Source: Liolophura sinensis
Lineage: Eukaryota; Mollusca; Polyplacophora; Chitonida; Chitonidae
Direction of reading: 5' to 3'
NCBI RefSeq assembly: GCF_032854445.1
Contig: NC_088298.1
Coordinates: 11,707,504-11,771,503, forward strand
Length of the DNA: 64,000 nucleotides
A program made the position numbers and the translations under genes. A model generated the notes under the pieces. It was not told the origin of the DNA, did not search any database, and saw nothing but the letters and a program-made list of their open reading frames with translations. Every line of letters starts with the position of its first letter. Within the stretch, counting starts at the first letter, position 1. Shown here in pieces: positions 46,340-57,842 of this stretch.

Positions 46340-46868
46340 TCGGCCCCTTTCTCTGCTAGCCGTGGCGGCTGCTGCTGCTGCTGCTGGCGAGGTGGCTAGC
46401 GGTCGGTGCGAGGCCTAGTCTGGTGTCGTCCCTGTGTTTGTGTATTGTGAGTGAACCTATCCCAGACAGCGGAAATATATTATCCACTGTACAAGCATTT
46501 GTCAACAAAATTCTGGCGCCAAGACCGACCGCGTGATCAAACATGGGTCAGTTTGGGCGCCAAAAAGCTGAAAGAGCTGCTCAACCCCAACATACCAAGA
46601 CCACGTGGCTGCTCATTGGTCCGGCACCCATTATCAGGCCAAGAGGGCGTGGTCACCAATGGGTCCCTTTGCGCGCCAAGGAGCTCCTCTCGGGCATGAC
46701 ATCATGTGTGACGTCACGCGCCTCATTGGTCAGTTTTGGCGCAAAAGAAAAGTTCTGGCGCGGAATGCAGCTCACCCATTTGTCAGATTTGGCGTGAAAT
46801 GAAGCTGAAGGAGCTGCTCTCGCGCATGACCTTGCAGGTGTTGCTTATTCGGCCCCCTTTATACTACT
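46340..46868. repeat. Polinton right terminal inverted repeat
   Basis: Reverse complement of 36911-37545 with scattered changes and a deletion of about 115 bp near its outer end. It ends TATACTACT at 46868. It includes a (GCT)n run (46368-46388), TGACGTCA near 46710 and several TTTTGGCGC/GGCGCCAAA motifs. Confidence 0.87.
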
Positions 46869-46975
46869 ATTGACAGTACAGTTTTGCAGAAATTAATATG
46901 TAGCCTGGGACCCTCCAGACGGAGGCCCATAGTTGCAAATAGGAATTTAGATTTTCAGACATCCAGGATAGTATA

Positions 46976-47141
46976 CTATAAAAGATAACACTTTAAACTG
47001 TTCTACTGGACAATATATATTATTATTTCATATTATGTTGTTTAACACCTTAATCTGTTGAAGGCGATAGGTTGTCGCCGCAACGTCAGTAAATAATATA
47101 CATTGTCCAGTAGAACAGTTTTATAGTGTTATCTTTTATAG
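46976..47141. mobile_element. MITE with terminal inverted repeats of about 47 bp
   Basis: CTATAAAAGATAACACTTTA at the left is the inverse of the right end, TAGTGTTATCTTTTATAG. The match continues through CTGTTCTACTGGACAATATA with two or three differences. Total length 166 bp, non-coding. Flanking bases show no clear target-site duplication. Confidence 0.85.
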
Positions 47142-50100
47142 CACAGTGGCAAAGTTAAGCAGATATGAAGACAGGGAACAAGTGCGACAACAAGCCAGGG
47201 AGAGATAATTTGAAAAAAAACCCCAGAATAAATAAACAGTTCCCAGTGGAGATCGTGAAGAGGAGGAGATCGTTGTTTCCCATCATGAGACGGCTAAGCA
47301 GGAGGGGCACATGGCCCGCCTTGTGATAGACAAGCTGTACATAAACAACAAACAGTACGATACGGGACAGCCCGTGAGCACGTCCCTGTCACCTAACACG
47401 TACTCCTTTCGCCCGGCTTTGCTGGTGTTTGATTTCCTCCAATCACTGATCATTCCGCCCCAATCAGCCCAACACCGGAGTATGATCACCCAGCGGCCTG
47501 CCGGTCAGCCAGGGCTTTCCTCTGCGAAACAGTCGCCGGTTCAGTGCACGTTCGCACAGCCCGAGCCTATCACCCAACAAGTCCCTGTTCCCCATCTCGA
47601 GACGCAGTCAGGACGTACCTGTGCTATCCAACTGTCTGACGGAGGAGAGAATTCTCCGATGGAGCATCCAGAAGTGCCTATGGATCCGGACAACAGTGAT
47701 GAATACTACTAACGGCGCGAGGGTGATACCGATTCAGACGTTCTCGAAGCAGATCTCTTTAATATCTGTGCGTAAAATGTTTGTGGCTTGAAGTCAAATC
47801 TGTTATCACCTAGAGGTGCTCTTCAGTAAGTATGATATGCTATGTCTCTAGGAAACGAAACTGAAGAAATCTGATGTAACTGGGGTTGACGGCTTTGGAT
47901 TATGGTCAAACTATTCCCAACGTAAAGAGAAAATTGCAGTTATTTCAGTTGCAATCGGTAAAAAAGTTTATGAAGTACTTTAAACAAATAATGAATGACA
48001 ACCCTTATGTGTTATGGATCCACGGATGAGGTGATCTCTTTGGTCGCGATATTTTGTTTGGGCCTGTATACATTCCTTCAGAATCAGTAACTAAGTATGT
48101 TGACCAAAACTGTTTCAGCGATATGAAAAACGACATATTACGTATATCTGCAATTTTCTCACATTTATGTTGAATGGGTGATTTTAACTCTCGTGCTACT
48201 CTTAGATTACATACTTTACCGATAAAATATTAACTGACTTTGATGATGACGTTGCTAAATTTATTTTAATACCTCAGATTTTAAAACAGTGAGGTGTGCC
48301 ATTACTCCGGAATTCAAAGGATAGTGGAGAAGTAAATAACTGGGGTTATACGTTTTTAGACTTGTGTGGAACCACACATATGTTTATTGTAAATGGAAGA
48401 ATAGGTAATGATGCTGGAATAAGCCAAAACACTTCTAAAAGAGTCAGTCTAATAGATTACGTCGTTGTCAGCTGGTATCTATTTAGGATTTTAGAAAACT
48501 TGGCAGTTCTGGAATTTGATGAGCTTATCTCCGACCACTGTCCTATAGCTTTGTCAATAAATGTATACAAAAATGTGTACAAAATGGCTGAACCCAATCC
48601 AACTGCTGATGTCAAACTGGAAATAAGACGATGGGTTCCATCTCTGTGTGCTGAATTCGAATCAAATTTTGGTACTCACAAATTAAAAAATGTCCATGAC
48701 ATGCTATCAAACTTAACACGTGAAATTACAGCCGTCGAGTCGGATTGCGTAATGAAAATCGACGACGCAGTGAAGGTAATAGCAGAATGTTTTCTTGAAT
48801 GTGCTGTAAAAACTTTCGGTTACCGTAATTATTACAATAAGAAAGATCAACCTTCCAGTAAATATTGGTATAATGCGAAATTTAAAGCAAAGAGAAGGGA
48901 ACTCATGTGCATGGGGAAGATAAGAAAAAACTAAAAGCTTGCAGTAAGGTTTATAAAAGAATCTTGAAGTAGAGTTCTGACACAAATGTAGAAAACAATA
49001 TATCCAAATTACGGAAATTAGAAAAATTTTCCCCACGAGAGTATTGGGAAATAATAAATAGTTTAGATAAAAAGGGCACTTCTGAAGAAAATAATGTAAA
49101 TAAATCATGCATATTTTAAAACTGTAAATCAATTAGGTTATGATGATGCGAAACAAAATGATCCCATGGAAAACTACCCTTCACGCCCAGTGATGAAAAT
49201 GACATGCCGATTCAAATGAAAGAAATAGAGAGTGCTATAATTAAGTTAAAAAATAACAAAGCATCTGGTTATGATAAAATAATGAATGTATTAATTTCAC
49301 AAAAACATTATGATTCCTATATACTATAAGCCTTTTAATATGTTGTCTTTGACACTGGATGCATGCCAGAAAACCGGTTGGTTGAAATGATACGTCCTAT
49401 TTATAAAAACTAAGGGAACATTAGACGATCCTGCGAACTACAGACCGATAACTATATTAAACTGATTTGGAAAGCTCTTTACTGCTGTTATAGATAATAA
49501 GTTAAATGATTGTTGTGAGAAATATAAGAAACATAGTGAGAATCAGATCGGGTTTAGGAAAGGTTACTCGGTTACCGATAGTATTTTTGTTCTACATCAT
49601 CTTATAGATTGCATTATGTTTTGCCGTGGCAAGCTCTGTTGTACATTTGTAGATTTCTCCGAAGCATTAGACAAGGTGTAGAGTGGAGGGCTTTTGTATA
49701 AACTTGTTTCAGAAAGGATTGATGGAAAATGTTTAAAACTTGTATCCATGAAGAAGGTCTTGTGTCACTCTTGGAAAAAAAGTGACTTTTTCCCATGCGA
49801 AGTTGGAGTGAAGCAAGGTGAAAATCTCTCACCCATCTTTTTGCATTTTACTTAAATGATCTTGAATCATTTCTGAATCAGAAGAATATCTCTGTAATCA
49901 GATCCTTAACCGATAAAATTGCTACCATTTTGGATATTTTTATACCTATCCTGTTATTATTGCATGCTGATGACACAAATATTCTAGCCGAGACGTATAG
50001 TGGACTGTAGGATGCCTTGCTGGCTTTTGAAAATTATTGTAATTTATGGGAACTAAAAGTAATAATCAAGACAAATATTAATAAAAAATATATTTCAATA

Positions 50101-51380
50101 AATCTAGCAATGTTTTATCTTAATGGTCACGAAATTGAAATAGTAGACGAATATTGATAAAATACACTGGGAAATATACTTCCGCCAAAAATCAATTGAT
50201 ATCTCAAGCTAACAAGGCACAGTTCGGTCTATTTAGGAAAACCAATTAATTGAAATTACCAATCGATATTCAACTTAAAATATTTAAGTAAATGGTCCAG
50301 CCCATTGTACTCTACGGCTGTGAAATCTGGGGATTTGAAAGTGTTGATTAAATAGAAAGATTTCACTTAAAACATTGCAAAACTCTATTGGGAGATAAAA
50401 ACATTACTCCAAACTTTGCAATTTACGTTGAATTGGGAGAATTCCCACTTTATATTGACGTTAGTATAAAGATGCTGTCGTGAGTTTCCCCCTTGCTCTG
50501 CCCGGTTTCCACCCACCATAATGCTGGCCGCCGTCGTATAAGTGAAATATCCTTGAGTACGCAATAAAATACCAAATAAATAAATAAAGATGCTGTCATA
50601 TTGGACAAAGGTTTTGCAGGGTAAAAATAGCAAGATTTCATCAATACTGTACAAATTTTTGTTTAATAATAGACACTTATATAACTTGAAAAGGTTAAAC
50701 TTTATTAAAGATACTCTAGAGAAGACGGGTCTAAATCACGTATGGGAAAACCAACATGTGAACAACGCTGCATGTCGGTTGAATGTTGTGGAGCAAACCT
50801 TAAAAGTCCAGTTCATTTAGAAATGACAATCTGAAATTTTAGGGGAAGAATATATAGAATATTTAAAAAAGAGTATCTAAAAATGAAAAAAGTCGAAAAA
50901 CAGTAACGCGATTTCGAGTATCTCGTTATATATTACCCACAGAAACAGGAAGATGGATTAACATAAATCGAAACAGACGTTTGTGTAGCCTCTGTCAGAC
51001 AAACAGCATTGGCGACGAATTTCATTTCTTACACACATGTACAAGTCTCAGTTCTATTCGACTGAAATACCTACCAAGATACAGCTATACTAGACTAAGC
51101 ACAATTAAAACTCGGGAATGATTTAGCACTACAAATAAACAGCTGCTAAAATTTAGTTTCCTATACTGATATGGGATTTAAATTATTCATTATTGCTTGG
51201 TCTTGTTATATACTGCTCCAAATAAATATACATGTTCAATACATATACATAAATATATATTCAGGAACATGTTCTGTATTAATCTTAATTCTATTGATTA
51301 GCCGTTGTGTTAATCTATGTGTAATACTTGTATCCTGCAACCCTTTGTGGTCTGAGTGTAAATTAATAAATGAATGAAAG
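47142..51380 (+). mobile_element. Decayed LINE (non-LTR retrotransposon)
   Basis: Starts in an ORF1-like region: RYEDREQVRQQARER, then QFPVEIVKRRRSLFPIMRR, then LVIDKLYINNKQYDTG (up to 47712) in changing frames. Next comes an APE-type endonuclease whose end is intact in the frame at 48296-48934 (FIVNGRI, LIDYVVVS, ISDHCPIALS). The reverse transcriptase follows with NNKASGYDKI, IGFRKGYSVTDSIF, LHADDTN in place of YADD, and a C-terminal CSLCQ..GDEFHFLHTC finger near 51000. It ends near a TAAATGAATGAA tail. Many stops show it is inactive. A SINE is nested at 50480. Confidence 0.88.
50480..50583 (+). mobile_element. SINE nested in the LINE
   Basis: The 3' part only (GTGAGTTTCCCCCTTGCTCT to AAATAAATAA). 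It is flanked by the 14-bp duplication ATAAAGATGCTGTC (50466-50479 and 50584-50597). Without it the LINE frame would run from LYIDVSIKM into LSYWTKVLQGK, so it landed inside the coding region. Confidence 0.96.
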
Positions 51381-51394
51381 AATGAACCTTACTA

Positions 51395-51836
51395 GGACTT
51401 CTGCATAGTTACGCACATGCAGTGACTTCTACATAATCACGCACATGCAGTGACTTGTACATAATCACGCACATGCAGTGATTTCTACATAATCACGCAC
51501 ATGCAGTGACTCTACAAAGTAACGCACAGGGGCCTCCGTGGGTTGGTTGGTTAGCACGCTAGCACAGCGTAATGACCCAGGAGTCTCTCACCAATGCGGT
51601 CGCTGTGTGTTGAAGTCCAGCTCATGCTGGCTTCCTCTCCGGGCGTACGTGGGAAGGTTTCAGCAACCTGCGGATGGTCGTGGGTTTCACCCGGGCTGTG
51701 CCCAGTTTCCACCTACCATAATGCTGACCGCCGTCGTATAAGTGAAATATTCTTAAGTACAGCTTAAAACACCAATCAAATAAATAAATGGTCACGCACA
51801 TGTAGTGACGTCTGTATTGTCACGCACATGTAGTTT
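51395..51836. repeat. 28-bp minisatellite split by a SINE
   Basis: About five copies of CTTCTACATAATCACGCACATGCAGTGA at 51395-51530, and two more (GTCACGCACATGTAGTGACG type) at 51789-51836. The SINE at 51531-51787 separates them. Confidence 0.92.
51531..51787 (+). mobile_element. Full-length SINE inside the minisatellite
   Basis: Starts GGGCCTCCGTGGGTTGGTTG and ends CACCAATCAAATAAATAAAT. Its flanks are minisatellite sequence (ACGCACA on both sides), so a duplication cannot be told from the repeat itself. Confidence 0.94.
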
Positions 51837-51837
51837 T

Positions 51838-54380
51838 GAAAGTAATCTGATCAGCGGTTCTGTGAAAGAATTATTTTTAAATTTCCATTCTTCTCCAACA
51901 CTGGTCGACAATTGTCGGGATCATGTAATCTTCCAGACTTCGACTTTACAATGGGCACAAGTTGAAGACCACATGTTTTCTATCAATATGGTGTGCATAC
52001 ATGCATCACATTCTGATTAGGTTTGTTTGCGGCAGCCGTTTGGATTGCCGAGATAATCCAAATTCATTTATTATCTACAGTACGGACTATTTGGTCATGT
52101 TTGTTGACATTGTTATCTTTACTTGTAAACAGTGTTCACATAAGTTACTGGCCCATGAGAGTTGTCTTCTCTAAGTGAGAGTTGCCCAGGACATATTTGT
52201 CAGTGAGAGTTATCTCCCTTGAAGCTGTGGGATTTGGGTGGCAGTTTATTGGAACTGTTATGGCTCATCTCCCATATCAGTTATCTTAGTGAAAATATAA
52301 GCTCTTAATGTCATTGGTCAAAGCGAGAATCGTCACTGGTGGATAAATATTTGACAAAGATGGGTGTTTTGTGTGCTGCTCCTAGCAGTCTTTATACATA
52401 TGGAGAAAAAACGGCCATTCTAAGATGTCACGTGGCCTTTAACACGTATGGCTTCCGCAGTTGTCGTACATTATTCATTTGTTGAACTTTAATAACTAAA
52501 GCTTTTTGTTCTCTTAATTTGTTTTAAAAATACTTACTGATGAGTTTAAGACAAATGGCCATGAGGCTGATCATTGTGATGCGCAGGGATTTCCCTGGGA
52601 TTACTTTACATTTACGAATGGCATGAGTTTGGCGCTTGAGAAGCATTAGCCACTTTAAACGTATTTGATACCTATCATTATCTGCCAAGAACATATCTAA
52701 AGAGCGTTTAGATCGTTGTATGGAAATCCGTTTAAAATGAACATTTAAAAGAACAGTTGGTGTACAACTTCCATTGTTGCGCGCATGCGCACAAAGCACA
52801 TGCAAATGGGACCGACAAATAGAATAAATGAAATACTACAATATATGGTGCCCTAGGATAGTATAATAACCTAAATGTCTCTGACACGACATCTTCAAAG
52901 TCACAAAAGGCGCAAACCCGCCTTTCGTACATCAGTAATACTTCACCGAATTTTCCAAACCGAACACCAGTATATATCTGGACGGTTCCAGAAATGTTGG
53001 TTCATACATCGCAACCATCCTTGGCGGCATACTCGCCTGGGACAAGCGTTAATCAGTCCTAGACGTACTGGACACTGGTCACACCATATAAAATGTTTTA
53101 AGAACTGGAACTTATTATCTTTTGTGTGAACATACATCTGTGAATTGAGCCTTTGATGTCATATTGCGCCCTAGATTGAAAATAAACTCACAATATCAGT
53201 GAAACTTATTTAACCAGTTGGCCTTTATATGTTTTATTTTTATTTTTATAGCACCACTTTTCAACTATTTATTTTCAAATAAAAAATTGGTCTGTAATAC
53301 TGAAGGCACTCAAATCACTTGCTGAATACAAACAAGTGAGAGCTCCGTCAAAGCTCACATCAAATGTACAACGGCAGCCAGATCTAACACGCCAATAACA
53401 TTACATGCTGAATATGGTAAGTATTGTTAGGTGTGGTATGGAAGGACAAATCAAATGCAACAAAATCAAAACAGTGTGGAACATAATCATCAGTTTTCCT
53501 ACCTTTTACACTGTACATCCTATACATTTTTCACATTTATGCTTAAACTCTCTGAGTTCTGCCAAACATTACAGCATACAATAAGACACCCAAAGCTTAA
53601 AATTCTGAAATAAACTCAATTTTACCAAAGACAAAACTCAGCATATGTGGAAGGGTCTTGAACACTTGACTTGAATAATCTGCTGTTAACTAATAATAAC
53701 ATAACAGACTCATGGAAACCATTACAGTTGGAATTAATGCTGCCTGTCGCTAAAATCAGACATATTATATCCACCCACTTACAGCATGGTGGCTGCCACT
53801 TCAATGTTAAATCAAAACTGTAAATAACTCAAGTGAACCTAATTCTATTATGAATAAGTTTAAATTACCTAGTACACATAGATCACTTGCTTGCTGGTAA
53901 GATGGAGAATGGCCTGGAAAGAGCTGGATTTGAACTCACTACCCCAGGATTCCCTCTCTGTTCCTGGTAATCATAAGCCTTTTTCACATACAGAGTTAAA
54001 TCATCAGCATATGTTATTTTGAAAAAAATTTTGATGAATGTATGATTGAGGGTATTTCCCAACACTAACATTCATTTTCAACCTCCATCAATTACAATGT
54101 TCCAACTCACAGTTCATGACTAGATGATCTTTATGACTTTTGCCTACTTTCCTTATTGTTCTGCCAGTCTTGGTCAATAAAAAAGTATAGAAATACAGAT
54201 TGCTTTAACTGATATTTGATCATAGTCTGAAGTTTACTTTGTACAAATTCTTAAACAATGTTAATCAGTTATCTTGTTATATAAGATATTTAAGCACATT
54301 GTCATGTATACACATGAATAAGATATTTATATTTTTCATTTTACAACAGGCTTCATCGAAACTTTGAAGAACATTCTCCA
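51838..54380. other. Spacer, no gene recognised
   Basis: Overlapping frames on both strands at 52875-53137 are open for 60-84 codons but match no family I know. GTGAGAGTT(G/A)TC motifs recur near 52157, 52178 and 52203. A plus-strand-inverted GCTGGATTTGAACTCACTAC near 53922 suggests an old SINE head. Nothing else is seen. Confidence 0.4.
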
Positions 54381-54389
54381 CCTTTTTTT

Positions 54390-55065
54390 TTCTTGCACAC
54401 TATATACCATAAGTTTACAGAAACATTTAGTGGAAAATCAAAGAATGAACTGGGAAAATATATAGCCAAAGCCTTTTCATGTGTGAAGCCATCCCAAATC
54501 AAAAACAAAGAAAACTGGAAAAGTTACTCTAAAGTTTACCATGGTTCATCATCCATACAGAAAACCCCACATCTGTCTCACTGGAACGGCTTAGTGACTT
54601 AATTCCATCAAACTTTGTCTTGAAGAAATCTACTGACAGTATCACTTGGGAAGTGATATAAATTTACTCAAGAACGGAAACAATATGTGAAATTAAACCA
54701 GGTGGTAAAATGGACATAAAAGTAAGAAACAGTCAGCGGTGCTTGTTCTGCTTGCAAAAAACTAAGAACTTTGAATTTAAAAAACCAAAACACTACTGTT
54801 AAGAAAACCAATGACTCTGAGCAAGCTGCCCGTTGTAGGCCTACGCAAACACCATCAACAAGTCATCATGCTAGGCCAGATCATCTGAGGCAACTCTTGC
54901 AATCTACTGCGCCATTCCTAAGAGAGGAACAGATTCAAATGATGATTGGTCAGATTATGCTATCATTCACTTCACCCCGATGTCATCGCTGGGATGATAC
55001 ATCTACGATACAACTATGCATGGCAATGTGGACAAGAAGCCCAAGAGCTTGAGAACAGCTACGTC
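54390..55065 (+). pseudogene. Possible relic of an unidentified coding element
   Basis: Three frames in turn are rich in charged, exon-like sequence: SKNELGKYIAKAFSCVKPSQ (54430 on); then LIPSNFVLKKSTD, EIKPGGKMDIKVRNSQRCLF and CLQK (54595-54760); then DHLRQLLQSTAPFLREEQIQ (54880 on). Stops and frame changes separate them. The C-x2-C in CLFCLQ might be part of a finger. I do not recognise the protein, and a decayed transposon is the best guess. Confidence 0.35.
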
Positions 55066-55229
55066 ATAATGGTATGATGGTTCTACAAGGATCGTCAACA
55101 TTTTCTCAGTATAAAAATCAGTTATTCAAAACCCAGGAGTAAACCCAGATATGTTTAAATCGATGTACATGAATATCATGGACAAAAATTCCCGACACCG
55201 GCTTCTATGGGAGAGTTGTCTTGTGAAAA

Positions 55230-57000
55230 AGAAAAAAATGTTGCAAATTTCTCTGGTTTTCGAGGAGTAAGGGCTTTTGCAGGGCACGGAATTATAATAT
55301 CAACAGCTAAAAGTATTGGTCGCCGAGCAATGCGCTTTAAACCTTTTCATTTCTCGTCAGAAATTACGTCGTATCAGCCCATTTCCAACCGCATTTGAAC
55401 AATATTTATATTTTCGAATTTTTCCCTGGTCACTTTGGTGAAATGTAATGTGTACCAACTTTCGACAATGAATAATTATAGCACAGAACATGTCAAATCT
55501 CTGGGCCAAGCCCATTTGACTGACCCAGCAATTTGCTAACTTCCAAGTCAATTAGAAACCTATTGCCTTTATTTACATGTACTACCACACTACAGCATTT
55601 GTATATGGGGGACATAAGTTAGTTTATACCGTCCATTCTAAAAATTACAATGTAACACTGACCCACATAAATAAGATGACAAACGATTCGGAATAATGCC
55701 AGAATATGGCAGGTGTGGGAAAAAAAACAAATTTCTCTAGTTTTCAAAGAGTAATGACCGTTGCTGGGAAGGCCATTATGACGTCAACCTATTTTAATCG
55801 ACTCTGCAGCTAAGACCGGTTATTTGTATATTAAATGTTCGGTTATGAGTAATGTGCCGATCGGTAGCCAAGAACATGTCAAGTCTTTATCTCAAGCCCA
55901 TTTTACTGACCCAGCAATTGTCCTACTTCCAAGTCGAGGACAAATCCAATGGCTGTATGTACAGACAATCTTGCAACAGCATTTGTGTATAAAAGAACAA
56001 AAGGCAGTTGATACCCTCCGTTCCAAAAAAACAATACGATTTAACTTTCACCCACATTATTAAGGTGCCAAACGATGCGGAATAAAGTCAGTAAAAGGCA
56101 GGTATCGAAACAATTACAAATTTATCTGGTTTCCATGGAGTAAGGAGCGTTGATGTGTACGCCATTATGACATCAATCATGCTTTTACTGACGCTACAGC
56201 TACCAGTATTGGTCGTAGAGCATTGCGGTTTGCACCATTTAATTTCTCGTCACAATTAAAGACGTATCAGCCTCTTTCCAACAACATTTAAACAGTTTTA
56301 CCATTTTCAAATATTTCTCTCCTCACTTTACGGACTGACATGACCAAAAATGTAACGTGTGCCTTTGCGACTGGTGATTTCTACATTAAACGTTCGGCTA
56401 TAAGTAATGTGCCTACATCCAAGTCAAAGACAAACCCAATGCCTTCATTTACATGTACTACCAATCCACAGCAATTGCATATGGGAGCCATAAGTTAGTT
56501 GATACCGTCCGTTTTACAAATTCCAATTTAACACTGATTCACATACATAAGGTAACAAACGATGCGAAAAAAGGCCAGCAATCGGCAGATGTTGAAAACA
56601 TTACAAATTCCTCTGGTTTCCAATGAGAAAAGTGAACAGTGACTTACATGAAGGTCCTTCAATTCTTTCAGCTATTGTTCTGATCCCTGGCTGAACGTCG
56701 TCTTGTGAAAATTATTCTAGGCGTTTCTAAGGGAGGTAACTCCACCAGACGTTAATCAGTAGCCAAAAACCAAGCTGCCGCTGGTCAAAAAGGCAATGAA
56801 AAATTACCTCATAATAAAGTCTAACAACTCTTGTTAACTCTGACCCAGGAATTTTCCTACATCCAAGTCAAAGACAAACCCAATGCCTTCATTTACATGT
56901 ACTACCAATCCACAGCAATTGTATATGGGAGCCATAAGTTAGCTCACAATAAAGTCTAACAACTCTTGTTAACTCTTTCATTATACTGCAAATTTGGAAG
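55230..57000. repeat. Tandem array of the 490-bp repeat family
   Basis: Landmark TTTCTCTGGTTTCCA(A/T)GGAG recurs near 55246, 55732, 56119 and 56608, giving spacings of about 486, 387 and 489 bp. The units share ACATGTACTACCA(A/C)(T)CCACAGCA, GGGAGACATAAGTTAGTTGA, AACGATGCGGAATAA and ATTATGACGTCAA. Copies are diverged and some are shortened. The same family occurs at 14560 and 18760. Confidence 0.85.
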
Positions 57001-57842
57001 AGTTATTACATGACAAAAGGTAATCGGAACAATGTAGCCGGTCACAGGTGGATTCAGTCGAATCTCCAAGACTGACATACATGTTATGACGTTCATGTTC
57101 AACAAAACCAAGCAAGTTAATTTTACCTTCGTTTTAAGCATTCCTGTGAAGCTTCCAGTAAAACCTCACTCCTCAAAAGTTCTTCATCAGACAGTTTCTA
57201 ATTCACATTTTGCGATAGTGGTTTGACTCTGATCCGGTAATATCTCTAAGATGACCTTAATTATCCTCATGCTGGACCGATACAGCGGCCTGGGTTGTCT
57301 CCCCTTTTATATGTTTGAACTTGCTAGCCGTAACCTTTATCAACACTGGTCTCTCAGCTTACTCCTGTTACTCCTGATATGTCACATCAGAGGTGAACGT
57401 CAGCACGACCTGTTCAATCACAATCAATATAGCAATATATACATGCACTCATCAACTTCTGCAAATTCTATGCATAAAACCAATCTTCAAACATAGTTCT
57501 ACAGAAAATAGGCCAGATTTTTGTATGTCCGAAATATACTTAGTATAGACTTGAAAACAATGTTCCAGTACTTATGACGTCACGTACTACTAAAAGTCTT
57601 GTAACCATCCAGGTTAACTGAAAAACAGATGTGTACTTTACATTCACTAAACTGGAACTCCGAAAGGACCGACTGCCTGGTTCCGAATGCAACGAGATTG
57701 AAATATGGTAAACCGATTACAAAGGTAAAAAACATGTTGGTAAAACAATGGCATCCGATAGCATGACCTTACGTGGTCAGAGCGAATGACTGAGCATGTT
57801 TATAACTTCATAATTCATATGGGGATATACATTATATTAAAC
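57001..57842. other. Spacer, no gene recognised
   Basis: AT-rich DNA. The frames at 56956-57141 and 57251-57496 show no known motif. Confidence 0.4.

Larger units (their letters stand above)
36911..46868. mobile_element. Polinton/Maverick relic, about 10 kb
   Basis: Bounded by inverted repeats beginning AGTAGTATAGAAGGGGCCGA (left) and ending GGCCCCCTTTATACTACT (right), which is the AGT..ACT type of end known for Polintons. Inside, plus-strand decayed frames follow the order integrase, small membrane peptide, packaging ATPase, unknown, capsid-type, short basic/hydrophobic peptide, capsid-type, protease-like. A minus-strand zinc-finger exon lies near the right end. Autonomous Polintons are 15-20 kb and carry a type B DNA polymerase, which is absent here. 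The six flanking bases are ACTGAA and ATTGAC, at best a decayed target-site duplication. GC content is clearly higher than in the surroundings. Confidence 0.85.

Noticed and set aside
36905-46874. Six-base target duplication around the Polinton (ACTGAA / ATTGAC)
   Set aside because: Only four of six bases agree, which is weak. I do not count it as evidence for insertion.
48713-49132. 139-codon minus-strand frame
   Set aside because: Antisense shadow of the LINE endonuclease and reverse-transcriptase region, with no coding motif.
52875-53137. Overlapping frames on both strands, considered as a Tc1-type transposase
   Set aside because: The order and spacing of transposase motifs could not be matched in any frame.
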